Origin: Bradyrhizobium sp. CER78
GTDB lineage: Bacteria > Pseudomonadota > Alphaproteobacteria > Rhizobiales > Xanthobacteraceae
DNA: 64,000 bases
Reading direction: 5' to 3'
NCBI RefSeq assembly: GCF_029846235.1
Contig: NZ_JARVWP010000005.1
Location: forward strand, 310,001-374,000
Shown: positions 1-9,458 of the stretch, one piece after another
Numbering within the stretch: position 1 is the stretch's first letter
How the letters are laid out: the number at the start of each line of letters is the position of its first letter
Notes under the pieces: model-generated
Seen by the model: only the letters and a program-made list of their open reading frames with translations
Databases searched by the model: none
Told to the model about the DNA's origin: nothing
Made by a program: the position numbers and the translations under genes

Positions 1-1
1 T

Positions 2-1495
2 CATGTCCGGGTCAGCGTCGCCGCGCTGGCGCTCGGGCTTCTGATCAGCCTGCCGCTTGCGATCATCGCCCGCAACCGGCCGGTGCTGCGCGGCGCGCTG
101 CTCGGACTTGCCAGCATCGTGCAGACGGTGCCCGGTCTGGCGCTGCTCGCGCTGTTCTATCCGCTGCTGCTGGCGCTCACTGCCGTGACCGCGGCGTGGC
201 TCGGCTTCAGCTTCTCCGCCTTCGGCTTCCTGCCCGCAGTGCTGGCGCTCGCGCTCTATTCGATGCTTCCGGTGTTGCGCAACACCATCACCGGCCTGTC
301 GGGCGTCGATCCGGCGGTGCTGGAGGCCGCCGAGGGCGTCGGGATGACACCACGGCAATCGCTCACCATGGTCGAGCTGCCGCTGGCGCTGCCGGTGATG
401 ATGGCGGGGATTCGCACCGCCGCGGTGTGGGTGATCGGCACCGCGACGCTGTCGACGCCGATCGGCCAGACCAGCCTCGGCAATTACATCTTCGCGGGGC
501 TGCAGACCCAGAACTGGGTGTTCGTGCTGTTCGGCTGCTTCGCCGCCGCCGTGCTTGCGCTGGTCGTCGACCAGTTGCTGGCGCTGATCGAGAACGGCTT
601 GCGCAATCGCAGCCGCATCCGCGCCGCGCTCGGCGGGCTCGGTATTGCCGCGCTGATCGCGGCGACGCTGGTTCCGGCGCTCGCACGTCCGCAGGCGCGC
701 TACGTGGTCGGCGCCAAGACCTTCACCGAGCAATATGTGCTGTTGGCGCTGATGGCGCAGCGGCTGCAAGCGGCCGGGCTGCCGACGACGACCCGCGCCG
801 GCCTCGGCTCCAACGTGATCTTCGATGCGCTCGCAGCCGGCGATATCGACGTCTATGTCGATTATTCCGGCACGCTGTGGGCCAACCAGTTCCATCACAG
901 CGACATCTGGCCCCGCGCCGAACTGCTGAGCGAGCTGAAGTCGACGCTGGAGAAGCAGGACATCACTTTGTTCGGCGAGCTCGGCTTCGAGAATGCCTAT
1001 GCGCTTGTGATGCCGAAGACGCGCGCCGATCAGCTCGGCATCCATTCGATCGCCGACCTCGCCTCACACGCCGCGACGATGTCGATCGCCGGCGACTACG
1101 AATTCTTCTCGCGGCCGGAATGGGCCGGGATCCAGAAGGCCTATGGGCTGGCGTTCCGCGCCCAACGGACGATGCAGCCGGATTTCATGTATGCCGCGGT
1201 CGCCTCCGGCGAGGTTGACGTCATCGCGGGCTATACCAGCGACGGGCTGATCGCGAAATACGACCTCGTCGCGCTCGCGGACGACAGGCACGCGATCCCG
1301 CCCTATGACGCGATCGTGCTGCTGTCACCGAAGCGGCGTGACGACGAAGCGCTCAAGGCAGCGCTGCGGCCGCTGCTCGGCAAGATCGGTATCGCCGAGA
1401 TGCGCGAGGCAAACCTGCGCGCGTCGGGCAATGACGCATCATCGTCGCCCGACGCCGTGGCGCGCTGGCTGTGGGAGAAGGTCGGGGGAAAATAA
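2..1495 (+). CDS. Glycine betaine/choline-type ABC transporter, permease fused to substrate-binding domain (5' truncated)
   Basis: The reading frame is open from the first bases of the window, so the true start lies upstream. The first ~200 visible residues are a hydrophobic BPD_transp_1-type permease. It carries an EAA-like loop (EAAEGVGMTPRQSL) that contacts the ATPase. A single TM segment then leads into an OpuAC-like binding domain (VGAKTFTEQYVL, then YVDYSGTLW) running to the stop. This permease-binding protein fusion is known from OpuC/OsmF-type osmoprotectant or choline importers. The binding domain should sit on the periplasmic side. The ligand cannot be fixed from sequence alone, and the ATPase partner would be upstream. 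Confidence 0.85.
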   Translation, partial: HVRVSVAALALGLLISLPLAIIARNRPVLRGALLGLASIVQTVPGLALLALFYPLLLALTAVTAAWLGFSFSAFGFLPAVLALALYSMLPVLRNTITGLSGVDPAVLEAAEGVGMTPRQSLTMVELPLALPVMMAGIRTAAVWVIGTATLSTPIGQTSLGNYIFAGLQTQNWVFVLFGCFAAAVLALVVDQLLALIENGLRNRSRIRAALGGLGIAALIAATLVPALARPQARYVVGAKTFTEQYVLLALMAQRLQAAGLPTTTRAGLGSNVIFDALAAGDIDVYVDYSGTLWANQFHHSDIWPRAELLSELKSTLEKQDITLFGELGFENAYALVMPKTRADQLGIHSIADLASHAATMSIAGDYEFFSRPEWAGIQKAYGLAFRAQRTMQPDFMYAAVASGEVDVIAGYTSDGLIAKYDLVALADDRHAIPPYDAIVLLSPKRRDDEALKAALRPLLGKIGIAEMREANLRASGNDASSSPDAVARWLWEKVGGK

Positions 1496-1504
1496 TACAC
1501 CCGC

Positions 1505-1591
1505 CGTCATTGCGAGCGAAGCGAAGCAATCCACCTCTCCGCATGCGAGGAGAGATGGATTGCTTCGTCGCTACGCTCCTCGCAATGACGG
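1505..1591. repeat. Palindromic intergenic repeat (CGTCATTGCGAG type)
   Basis: Imperfect inverted repeat: CCGTCATTGCGAG on the left is answered by CTCGCAATGACGG on the right, with inner arms GAAGCAATCCA and TGGATTGCTTC. It lies between two convergent genes, so the hairpin could act as a 3' end or terminator-like structure. Similar elements are common between rhizobial genes. This is the only copy of this type seen in the window. Confidence 0.8.
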
Positions 1592-1610
1592 TGGAGAACG
1601 CGTGTGCGCC

Positions 1611-3323
1611 TTACAGTCCCTTGATGATCCCCGCGTCGATCAACAGGCGGTTGAAGCGGCGCGCTTCTGCGCCGTCCCTGCAGGAATAGAACGCGCCGTT
1701 GCAGCGAAGCATGATCGCCTTCTGCTCCTCGAACGAGGGATCGAGCGGAATGCCCGCGGCTTCCTGAATCACCAGCGGCAGATAGGCCGCATCGATGGTG
1801 TCCATCACCGCCGGGCTCTTCACCGGCTCGAAGTTGACGGCATCGATCGCGTAGTATGTCGCGTAGTAGCGCGGGTCGTAATCCATCAGCTTCTTGCCGA
1901 TGCCGGCCTCGTCGAGTTCGGGATCGAGCAACTGCGGCGAGAACTCCGGCTGGTGATCGCCGTAGCGCACGATCAGGAACGGCTGCGCCGGGAATTTCTT
2001 CTTCAGCGCCGCGACGAAGCCGGCATAGTCGTTGGCGCTCATGCTCTGCCGGCGCAGATATTCGTCGACCGACGGCGTGTTGCCCGGCCGCTTCCATGCC
2101 GGCAGCAGCTCGGGACGGAATTTCGTCTCCCACGGGAAATGATTGGCGGCGAGATAGACGAAGGTGAACAGCGGCGCATTGAGTGTCTTCTGCTCGGCCA
2201 TCAGCTTCAGCGCCTTGTCGTAGAAGAAGCTGTCGGGCTCGACGTCCTTCGCATGCAGATCATGCGCGTCGTAGAAATGCTGGATGCCGGTCGTGGTCTG
2301 GAAGCTGCGCGCACTCATGAAGGCGCCGAACGCCGGATACAGCGACAGCGTGTCGTAGCCGCAGCGGCGCAGCGCCAGCGGCAAGCCACGCTCGACCCGG
2401 CCTGACGCGATGCGGGTGACGAAATAGGCGAACCGGCCGAACGAGCGCGAGGACAATCCCGCAAGCACGTTGTACTCGGTGAACCAACTCGGCCCGCCAT
2501 TGCTTTCGGCGAGGAATTTGCGCTCGACGCCGTCATAGGATTTGAAGTGGCTGCCATATCCGGGCGGGACCTTGACGCCGGGTGCGGTACGGATGTCGAA
2601 GCTCGATTCATCATGGATCATGATGATGTTCGGCCGCCGCCCGGCGGGATGGCAGGCTTCCACCAGCGGCATCTTGAGCTGATCACTCGCCGAGGGATCC
2701 GACTCCATGAAGCCATAGGCGACGAAGTCCGACACCGCCGTCACGCCGGAGCGCGCGAACTTCGACAGATAGCCGTCGTCATAGTAGCCGCGCCAGGCTT
2801 CATCCGGCCAGGCGAAGGCGTAAGCTGAGAGCGCTGCGGTGCAGGCAAGGCAGGCAGCCGCGGCCGGCAGGCGGCGGATGCGGAACGGATCGAGCCACCA
2901 CAGCGCGTACATCAAGGGCAGCGTGACAAGGCCGGCGCCGATGATCGACCAGCGCAGGTTCGGAAAGATCGTGAGCAGGAACGCGGCGGTGTCGCGATCG
3001 ATCACCATCAGGTCGACGAAGTTCGCGGTCATCTGCACCACGTCGTGCTTGAACCGCGACAGCAGCACCAGCACCACGACCAGCGTCAGCGACAGCGCGC
3101 CCGACAACGCGGGCCGGCGCAGCAGCGCGATGAACAGGAAGTTGAGGATTCCCCAGGTCAGCAGGAAGCAGAGCCGCGAGCCGAAATCGGTCTCGGTCCG
3201 CAACATCAGGATCAACGCGCCGAGATGCGGCGCGGCGACCGCCGTCAACCGCCAGATGCCGATCGCGGCAAGACCGCCGGCCAGTGCGGCGACGGAAGAG
3301 TTTTGCTGAGGCGCGGGCGCCAT
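1611..3323 (-). CDS. Sulfatase-fold membrane transferase (LTA synthase / phosphoethanolamine transferase-like)
   Basis: 570 residues. The first ~175 residues contain about five hydrophobic segments, followed by an alkaline-phosphatase-superfamily domain that should face the periplasm. It opens with PNIIMIHDESSFD (231-243), which resembles the metal-binding start of the sulfatase family. Later segments such as YLAANHFPW and VRYGDHQPEF (Asp/His metal ligands) fit the same fold. Family members move phosphoglycerol or phosphoethanolamine onto glycolipids or glycans. The substrate here is unknown. The ATG at 3323 precedes a plausible soluble N-terminus and the first TM. A TAA ends it just after the repeat at 1505-1591. 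It appears monocistronic. Confidence 0.8.
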   Translation of the reverse strand: MAPAPQQNSSVAALAGGLAAIGIWRLTAVAAPHLGALILMLRTETDFGSRLCFLLTWGILNFLFIALLRRPALSGALSLTLVVVLVLLSRFKHDVVQMTANFVDLMVIDRDTAAFLLTIFPNLRWSIIGAGLVTLPLMYALWWLDPFRIRRLPAAAACLACTAALSAYAFAWPDEAWRGYYDDGYLSKFARSGVTAVSDFVAYGFMESDPSASDQLKMPLVEACHPAGRRPNIIMIHDESSFDIRTAPGVKVPPGYGSHFKSYDGVERKFLAESNGGPSWFTEYNVLAGLSSRSFGRFAYFVTRIASGRVERGLPLALRRCGYDTLSLYPAFGAFMSARSFQTTTGIQHFYDAHDLHAKDVEPDSFFYDKALKLMAEQKTLNAPLFTFVYLAANHFPWETKFRPELLPAWKRPGNTPSVDEYLRRQSMSANDYAGFVAALKKKFPAQPFLIVRYGDHQPEFSPQLLDPELDEAGIGKKLMDYDPRYYATYYAIDAVNFEPVKSPAVMDTIDAAYLPLVIQEAAGIPLDPSFEEQKAIMLRCNGAFYSCRDGAEARRFNRLLIDAGIIKGL

Positions 3324-3490
3324 GGGCGGGACGCAATACTACCCGGCGCAATGCCACGGCCTTGACTGGCAAAGGCCAGGAGGCACACCGCACAGCCGGT
3401 GTCTGCGCCGTGTCATAAAATCGTAATTGAATCGTCATGAACGCGCAATGAATTTGCCCGCCCCGAAGTCCTCTTCGGCCAACGCGGTGC

Positions 3491-4192
3491 TTAGAATTGG
3501 GAGGTACGCCTTTTGATGCCCGCGATGAAGAGGTCGACGACATCGGCCGCCATCCGCTCGACCTCGGCTTCACCGACGCCCCAGCGCGGCATATGGCCGT
3601 CGATGTGCATCCGCGCAAAACCGTAGACCAGCGCGCGGCCGGCGATCTGGACCTGCTTCAGGTCGCGCGCGCCGAGCTGGCCGGCCGCAAATGCCTCCGC
3701 CAGCGTGCGCTCGGTCAGGCCGATCAACTCGGCATTGTCACTGGAGACCCCGGCCGAGCGGTCGTGGTCGAAGAAGCGGCGGCTGGAGATGATCTCGAAA
3801 TGGGTCGGGTTCTTCATAGCCCAGCGCAGATAGGCGATCCCGAGGCAACGGAAGCGGCCGAGCGGATCGCCCGGCGGCGCATCGGCCAGCGCCGCCTCGA
3901 TCTCGGCGCGGAAGCGGCGCTGCGCCTCCTCGGCCGCCGCATTCATCAGGGCATCGCGGCTCGGGAAATGCCGGAACGGGGCCCCCGGCGAAACCCCGGC
4001 GCGGCGCGCGGCCTCGCGCACGCTGACCGCCTCCGGCCCGCCTTCGCCGACCAGTTGCATGGCCGCATCGATCAGGACACGGCGCAGGTCACCGTGATGA
4101 TACGGCTTGGCCGCCGGCGCCCGCGCCGCGATGGACGGACGCGGCTTGGCGGGTCGGCCTCCGGCAGGCGGGCTCTTGGCGGGACGGCGCAT
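3491..4192 (-). CDS. TetR/AcrR family transcriptional regulator
   Basis: 233 residues from the ATG at 4192. The frame stays open further upstream, but that stretch crosses a palindromic repeat and the operator region, so the internal ATG is preferred. After a basic Pro/Arg/Lys-rich N-tail comes a TetR_N helix-turn-helix (HHGDLRRVLIDAAMQLV... VREAARRAGVSPGAPFRHF). The C-terminal ligand/dimer domain includes IAYLRWAMKNPTHFEI, typical of the WHG subfamily. It is divergent from the ferric-reductase-like gene at 4388. The two TGTAA-N7-TTACA palindromes between them make this protein the likely repressor of both itself and that gene. The inducer is unknown. Confidence 0.88.
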   Translation of the reverse strand: MRRPAKSPPAGGRPAKPRPSIAARAPAAKPYHHGDLRRVLIDAAMQLVGEGGPEAVSVREAARRAGVSPGAPFRHFPSRDALMNAAAEEAQRRFRAEIEAALADAPPGDPLGRFRCLGIAYLRWAMKNPTHFEIISSRRFFDHDRSAGVSSDNAELIGLTERTLAEAFAAGQLGARDLKQVQIAGRALVYGFARMHIDGHMPRWGVGEAEVERMAADVVDLFIAGIKRRTSQF

Positions 4193-4212
4193 CTCACTTT
4201 GGCTCTTTGTTT

Positions 4213-4284
4213 GAGCATGATCTCCGCGCAAACGCTTCGCGTTTGTCGCGAGGGAAAACCGCTTCGCACTTTTCCGGATCATGC
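4213..4284. repeat. GAGCATGATC...TTTTCCGGATCATGC palindromic repeat, copy 1
   Basis: The outer arms are GAGCATGATC and GATCATGC. Inside is the constant core GAAAACCGCTTCGCACTTTT. This copy carries an extra nested hairpin (CGCGCAAACG with CGTTTGTCGCG) that is absent from the copies near 24948 and 38166. It lies just upstream of the TetR start codon, inside the probable 5' UTR. Confidence 0.85.
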
Positions 4285-4307
4285 CCCTAGCATCACCCGC
4301 TTGTGAA

Positions 4308-4367
4308 TGTAAGCACCGATTACACGGATTGACCGCACGCGATCGCGAAATGTAATTGGTGATTACA
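4308..4367 (+). promoter_or_regulatory. Paired TetR operators overlapping a sigma-70 promoter
   Basis: Two copies of TGTAA-N7-TTACA lie at 4308-4324 and 4351-4367; the second extends to ATGTAAT-N5-ATTACAT. A promoter for the rightward gene reads TTGACC (4329-4334), a 16-bp spacer and TGTAAT (4351-4356). Its -10 box lies within operator 2, so binding would block transcription. Operator 1 lies upstream of the -35. The arrangement suggests repression of 4388-5008 and autoregulation of the divergent TetR gene. The inverted repeats are seen directly; the regulator assignment is inferred from proximity. Confidence 0.7.
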
Positions 4368-4387
4368 TCAACATCAGGAGGCAGGAC

Positions 4388-5008
4388 ATGACGACACGTC
4401 GGAACTGGTTCGAGGGCTGGCGGCTGTTCGGCCTGCTCACGCTGACCCTGATCGGGCTTTCGATCTGGATCGCCGCGATGCGCCAATTCGAGGTCGAGGG
4501 CGTGCGGATGGTGATCCGTTTCACGGCGCGAACCTCGCTGCTGTTGTTCTGCCTCGCCTTCTCCGCCGCAGCGCTGGCGCGGCTCTGGCCGAGCGCCTGG
4601 ACCCACTGGCAGCGCCGCAATCGCCGTTACCTTGGCGTCACCTTCGCCGCGTCGCACGCCATCCATGCGGTCGCGATCACTGCGTTCGCAATGCTCGATC
4701 CAGCCGGCTTCGCGGCCGCGACCTCCGCCGTCTCCTACATTTTCGGCGGCATCGGCTATCTCGTCATCATCGCGCTGACCGCGACGTCGTTCGACCGCAC
4801 GGCTGCGCTGCTCGGTTCAGGCGCCTGGCGCAGGCTGCATCTGATCGGCGGCTACTATCTGCTGCTGCAGTTCACGGTCTCGTTCGGCAAGCGGATCCCG
4901 GAGATGCCGCTCTACGCGCTATTTCTCGTGCCGCTCGCCGCGGTGTTCGCGCTCAGGATGATCAGCATGGCCGCGCGGCCCGCGCCACGCGAGGCGCAGG
5001 CGGGCTAA
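4388..5008 (+). CDS. Ferric-reductase-like transmembrane protein
   Basis: 206 residues with about six membrane segments. The His residues (SHAIHAV, RRLHLIGGYYLLLQF) are positioned as in the heme-binding ferric-reductase-like domain also found in MsrQ. No FAD/NAD domain is present, so it would need a partner for electron supply. The start ATG has a good ribosome binding site (AGGAGG, 8-10 bases upstream). It is transcribed away from the TetR regulator under the paired operators, which suggests an inducible role, possibly in redox or stress. Substrate and partner are unknown. Confidence 0.75.
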   Translation: MTTRRNWFEGWRLFGLLTLTLIGLSIWIAAMRQFEVEGVRMVIRFTARTSLLLFCLAFSAAALARLWPSAWTHWQRRNRRYLGVTFAASHAIHAVAITAFAMLDPAGFAAATSAVSYIFGGIGYLVIIALTATSFDRTAALLGSGAWRRLHLIGGYYLLLQFTVSFGKRIPEMPLYALFLVPLAAVFALRMISMAARPAPREAQAG

Positions 5009-5020
5009 GATCGGGCCACC

Positions 5021-5254
5021 TCACACCAAATGAAACTTGCGGCCGAGCCGGCGATGAACCGACAGCACCGCACGGTCGACGTCGCTGATCAGGCTGTCGC
5101 CGAGCACGACGTTCGGAATCTCCCAGTTGCGCCCGATCTGCGCGTCAGGGAGCGCTGTGACCGCCGGCACGCGCGCGGTCTCACAGCCGGGCTGGGCGCG
5201 CAGCGCCTCCTCCGCAAGCTGGGTCAATTCGTGCTGGCTCTTTCCGTCGGTCAT
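5021..5254 (-). CDS. Small conserved hypothetical protein
   Basis: 77 residues, hydrophilic, with no membrane segment or signal. The N-terminus is helix-like and acidic (HELTQLAEEALRA); the C-terminus is basic (VHRRLGRKFHLV). It follows the LprI-like gene by 28 bases on the same strand, so the two may be co-transcribed. I do not recognise a family. The ATG start and sensible composition support it being real, but its length leaves doubt. Confidence 0.5.
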   Translation of the reverse strand: MTDGKSQHELTQLAEEALRAQPGCETARVPAVTALPDAQIGRNWEIPNVVLGDSLISDVDRAVLSVHRRLGRKFHLV

Positions 5255-5282
5255 GACCGCGGTCCTGACTCCGGAAGATGGC

Positions 5283-5681
5283 TCACTGATGGCCGAGATT
5301 CTCCAGTTCCTTGGCGCGGGCTTCTGTCATGCTGCGCATGCATTCGCCGGCATCGAGCCGGGCGATGGTGCCCTCGCCGAGGTCGTAATACAGGCAGTTG
5401 GCGTCGCGGTACTGGATCCATAGCCGCTGCGCGGTGCGCAGCTGCTCGCGCTGCTTGTCGCCGGCGGCATCCTTGAGCGCCTGCTGATAGCCGGCGTTCA
5501 TCCGCTTGTCCCATTGCGCAGTCTTGGCCTTCAGGCACTCGACCATCTGGTAGGTGCTGCCGTCGCAGGACTGCTCGCCATCGCCCTGATCGCCGGCGAA
5601 GGCCGAGGAAGCGGCGATGATGAAAGCGGCCGCAACCAGGGCCCTCTGCCCGCGCGCGCCTGTTGTGAGAACCGATGTCAT
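5283..5681 (-). CDS. Secreted LprI-like (DUF1311) protein
   Basis: 132 residues from the internal ATG at 5681. The longer frame adds 28 residues that do not resemble the family. A signal peptide ends around ASSAFA. The mature part has the four-cysteine pattern of DUF1311/lysozyme-inhibitor LprI N-terminal domains (EQSCDG, VECLKAK, ANCLYY, GECMRS) and the typical LRTAQRLWIQYRDANC segment. Family members are periplasmic; a few inhibit lysozyme. Function here is inferred only from the family. It probably forms a two-gene unit with the small gene at 5021. Confidence 0.75.
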   Translation of the reverse strand: MTSVLTTGARGQRALVAAAFIIAASSAFAGDQGDGEQSCDGSTYQMVECLKAKTAQWDKRMNAGYQQALKDAAGDKQREQLRTAQRLWIQYRDANCLYYDLGEGTIARLDAGECMRSMTEARAKELENLGHQ

Positions 5682-5817
5682 GCCCGACTTCCCTTTCCAA
5701 TTGGTCCTGCAGCCGGACCATATATGAGTGCGCCTACGATGCATCCCGTTCACGTCAGGCCGCACCCCGGCTGGCCTTCCCGATCCGCGCGGGATATTTC
5801 ATGGGCGTGGAGGAATC

Positions 5818-6834
5818 ATGCGGCGCATCGTGACGCCTGTGATCATTCTGGTCGTGCTCGGCCTGCTCGTCGGCGGGCTGTTTCGCTATGCCTTCGATCG
5901 GCCCAACGAGGCTTCGGTCTCGAACTACGGGCGCAGCGCCATTGAGGGCGCCGCCATCACCCTGATTGTCTGGGCCACGCACCTCTATCTGGCCGCGCGT
6001 GGTGGCTGGCTGCGGCAACGGCCGCTCATCGTCGAGCTGCTTGCCCGCTCCGTTATCCTCGCCGTCACCGTCGCGGTTGCCGCGATCGTGCTGGAGGTCG
6101 TGCTCAACGAGCACGGGATCGACGCGAAATTTTTCCGCGAAACCTTCCTGAAGATCATCGGCGTCTCGCTGCTGCTGTCGATCCCGATCACAGCGATCTA
6201 CGAGCTGGTGCGGATGATCGGCGGACGGACGCTGCTCAACGTCGTGCTCGGACGCTATCGCCAGCCGGTGCGCGAGGAGCGCGTGCTGCTGTTTCTCGAT
6301 CTGGTCGGCTCGACGACGCTGGCAGAACAGATGGGCGAGTTGCGCGTGCAGGAGCTGTTGACGCGCTTCTTCTCCGACATCGACGCGCCGATCGTGGCGC
6401 ATGGCGGCGAGGTGCACGCCTATGTCGGCGACGAGGTCATCGTGACCTGGCCGGTCGACGCCGGTCAGCCGCTGCGCTGGCTCGGCTGCGTGTTCGCGAT
6501 CGCCGATCGCCTCGCCAAGCGAGCCGACTATTATCGCAAGCAGTTCGGCGTGGCGCCCGCGTTCCGTGCCGGAATGCATGCCGGTCCGGTGGTCGTCGCC
6601 GAATGCGGGGACTCGCGGCGGCAGATTGCCTATTTCGGCGACACCGTGAACGTCACGGCGCGGTTGCAGGCGCATTGCAAGGAGGCTGACCGGCCGCTGC
6701 TGATCTCTGGCGAACTGCTTCGCCTGCTGCCGTCGGAGCTGGATTTTGTGGTCGAGCCGCTCGGCGCGACGCAATTGCGCGGCCGCGCCGCGTCGATCGA
6801 GGTCTTCGCGGTCGCGCGGCGCGCAACGTCCTAA
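5818..6834 (+). CDS. Membrane-anchored class III adenylate/guanylate cyclase
   Basis: 338 residues from the ATG at 5818, which has GGAGGA just upstream; an earlier in-frame start lacks a binding site. The N-terminal ~150 residues contain about four hydrophobic segments. The C-terminal catalytic domain has the first metal Asp in LFLDLVGSTTLAEQ, the second in AYVGDEVIVTW, and the transition-state Asn/Arg in DTVNVTARLQ. It would make cyclic AMP (or cGMP) from ATP/GTP at the inner membrane. Rhizobia carry many such enzymes, each thought to respond to its own signal. It appears to stand alone. Confidence 0.85.
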   Translation: MRRIVTPVIILVVLGLLVGGLFRYAFDRPNEASVSNYGRSAIEGAAITLIVWATHLYLAARGGWLRQRPLIVELLARSVILAVTVAVAAIVLEVVLNEHGIDAKFFRETFLKIIGVSLLLSIPITAIYELVRMIGGRTLLNVVLGRYRQPVREERVLLFLDLVGSTTLAEQMGELRVQELLTRFFSDIDAPIVAHGGEVHAYVGDEVIVTWPVDAGQPLRWLGCVFAIADRLAKRADYYRKQFGVAPAFRAGMHAGPVVVAECGDSRRQIAYFGDTVNVTARLQAHCKEADRPLLISGELLRLLPSELDFVVEPLGATQLRGRAASIEVFAVARRATS

Positions 6835-7021
6835 ACAATCCCTTAAAGCGCACCCGCCTCGGCGGCTGCATCGAAAGCGCGAATTGAATCGTATCCGGTC
6901 GCGGCCCGTTAAGGATGGCAATGCACCCCGTATTTGCACCGGGTTCCACCTTAACGCAGGTGTAAGACCGCGCCGTGCATGGTGCCCGGACAGGTGTCAA
7001 CAAAAACAAGGTTGCCCATCG

Positions 7022-8128
7022 ATGGCGCAACAGGCGTCACAATCGATTATTGCCGAACTCGAGGATGCGGTCCGGGACGGAACATCGGCCAAGCGCGTGC
7101 AGACGCTGCGGCAGGTCACCGATCTGTTCCTGAACGACGGCGACCGCCTCAACGATGAACAGGTCAAGGTGTTCGACGACGTGCTCTGCCTCCTGGTGGC
7201 GCGCGTCGAGACGCGGGCACGGGCCGAACTCAGCAAGCGGCTCGCGCCGCTCGACTACGCGCCGTTTGATGTGATTCATCACCTTGCCTGGGACGACGAT
7301 ATCGGCGTCGCCGGCGAAGTGCTGACCCACTCCAGCCGCCTCTCAAACGCCGCACTGCGCGAGATTGCCAGCAGCAAGGGACAGGACCATCTGTTCGCGA
7401 TCTCCGCGCGGGAAAACCTGCCCGCATTCGTCACCGACGTGATCATCGATCGCGGCGAGGACAGGGTGATCCGGCGCCTCGCCAAGAACGCCGGTGCGGA
7501 GTTCTCCGACAAGGGCTATTCCACGATCGTCGCCCGCGCCGAAGGCGACGACGAGCTGGTCGAGATCCTCGGACTGCGCATCGATATTCCGGCCAAGCTG
7601 CTGCGCGACCTGCTGCTGCGCGCCAAGGAGACGGTGCGCGCCCGCCTGCTCGCGATCGCCTCGCCTCGGGCGCGCGAGGAGATCAGCCAGGTGCTGAACG
7701 ACATCGCCCAGGAAGAGGCCGCCGCTCCGCGCCGCAACTACGGCATCGCCGAAGAGCTGGTCAAGCTGATGAAGCAGCTGAACGAGCTCGATGATGTAGC
7801 GGTCTACAAATTCGCTGAGCAAGGCAAGTTCGACGAGGTCACGGTCGCGCTCGCCGTGCTCAACGACATGCCGATCGCGATGATCGAACGGCTGATGCTC
7901 GGGCTGCGCTCTGACCTGCTGTTGATCCCGTGCCGCTCGGCAAAGCTGAACTGGCCGACGGTGGAAACCATCCTGCGCAAGCGGCCGCTGCCGCATGCCA
8001 TCGACCACGCGACGATCGAGATCGCGCAACGCGATTACCGGCGGCTGTCGCTGGAAACCGCCCAGCGCACCGTGCGGTTCTGGCAACTGCACAACAGGAT
8101 CGAGAAGCAGCCGATGGCGGCGGGATAA
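7022..8128 (+). CDS. DUF2336 family protein
   Basis: 368 residues, starting at the ATG that opens MAQQASQSIIAELEDAV; the frame runs on upstream but without family-like sequence. It is almost entirely helical, with HEAT-like repeats (VFDDVLCLLVARVE, HHLAWDDDIGVAGEVL, EILGLRIDIPAKLLRDLL), matching the alphaproteobacterial DUF2336 family. No catalytic motif is visible and the biochemical role is not established. A strong intrinsic terminator follows closely, so it is probably monocistronic. Confidence 0.75.
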   Translation: MAQQASQSIIAELEDAVRDGTSAKRVQTLRQVTDLFLNDGDRLNDEQVKVFDDVLCLLVARVETRARAELSKRLAPLDYAPFDVIHHLAWDDDIGVAGEVLTHSSRLSNAALREIASSKGQDHLFAISARENLPAFVTDVIIDRGEDRVIRRLAKNAGAEFSDKGYSTIVARAEGDDELVEILGLRIDIPAKLLRDLLLRAKETVRARLLAIASPRAREEISQVLNDIAQEEAAAPRRNYGIAEELVKLMKQLNELDDVAVYKFAEQGKFDEVTVALAVLNDMPIAMIERLMLGLRSDLLLIPCRSAKLNWPTVETILRKRPLPHAIDHATIEIAQRDYRRLSLETAQRTVRFWQLHNRIEKQPMAAG

Positions 8129-8150
8129 TCGCCGCCAGCGTCTTCGCAAC

Positions 8151-8187
8151 AAAGAAAAAGGGTGGGCAATGCGCCCACCCTTTTTTT
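8151..8187 (+). terminator. Intrinsic terminator after the DUF2336 gene
   Basis: Perfect 8-bp stem GGGTGGGC (8160-8167) / GCCCACCC (8173-8180), a 5-base loop and a run of seven T. A-rich sequence precedes the stem, so the minus strand could also use it for the ilvC transcript, which runs toward it. Confidence 0.9.
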
Positions 8188-8196
8188 GTATCACCG

Positions 8197-8277
8197 TGTC
8201 ATTCCGGGGCGCCTCGAAGAGGCGAACCCGGAATCTCGAGATTCCGGGTTCGGTCCGCGGACCGCCCCGGAATGACA
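8197..8277. repeat. GTCATTCCGGGG palindromic repeat, copy 1
   Basis: Outer arms TGTCATTCCGGGGC and GCCCCGGAATGACA; inner perfect palindrome around CCCGGAATCTCGAGATTCCGGG; small side hairpins (CCTCGAAGAGG, GGTCCGCGGACC). Nearly the same element occurs at 17503-17582, a variant lies at 19270-19391, and a translated copy is at 60885-60986. Confidence 0.9.
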
Positions 8278-8288
8278 GGCTTCGCCTG

Positions 8289-9350
<1,062 letters not shown>

Positions 9351-9458
9351 TCAGGCTTTCGGAAGGTCAGAACCGCCGGGCGCCCGCGAATTTCCGGCGT
9401 TGTCTAGAGCATTTTCCCGCTCAGGGGAAACCCTCATCTCGCATGGCGCGGTGCGGCA

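Noticed and set aside
196..1218. Long overlapping frame on the plus strand inside the ABC fusion gene, and similar Arg-rich frames elsewhere
   Set aside because: High-GC shadow frames: Arg/Ala-rich, no recognisable domain, overlapping well-supported genes.
4213..4284. The repeat before TetR as an insertion-sequence end
   Set aside because: No transposase or target-site duplication; the same element occurs alone at two other places.
3491..4666. 391-residue version of the TetR gene
   Set aside because: The extra 158 residues run through a palindromic repeat, the operators and the divergent gene; the ATG at 4192 gives a normal TetR length.
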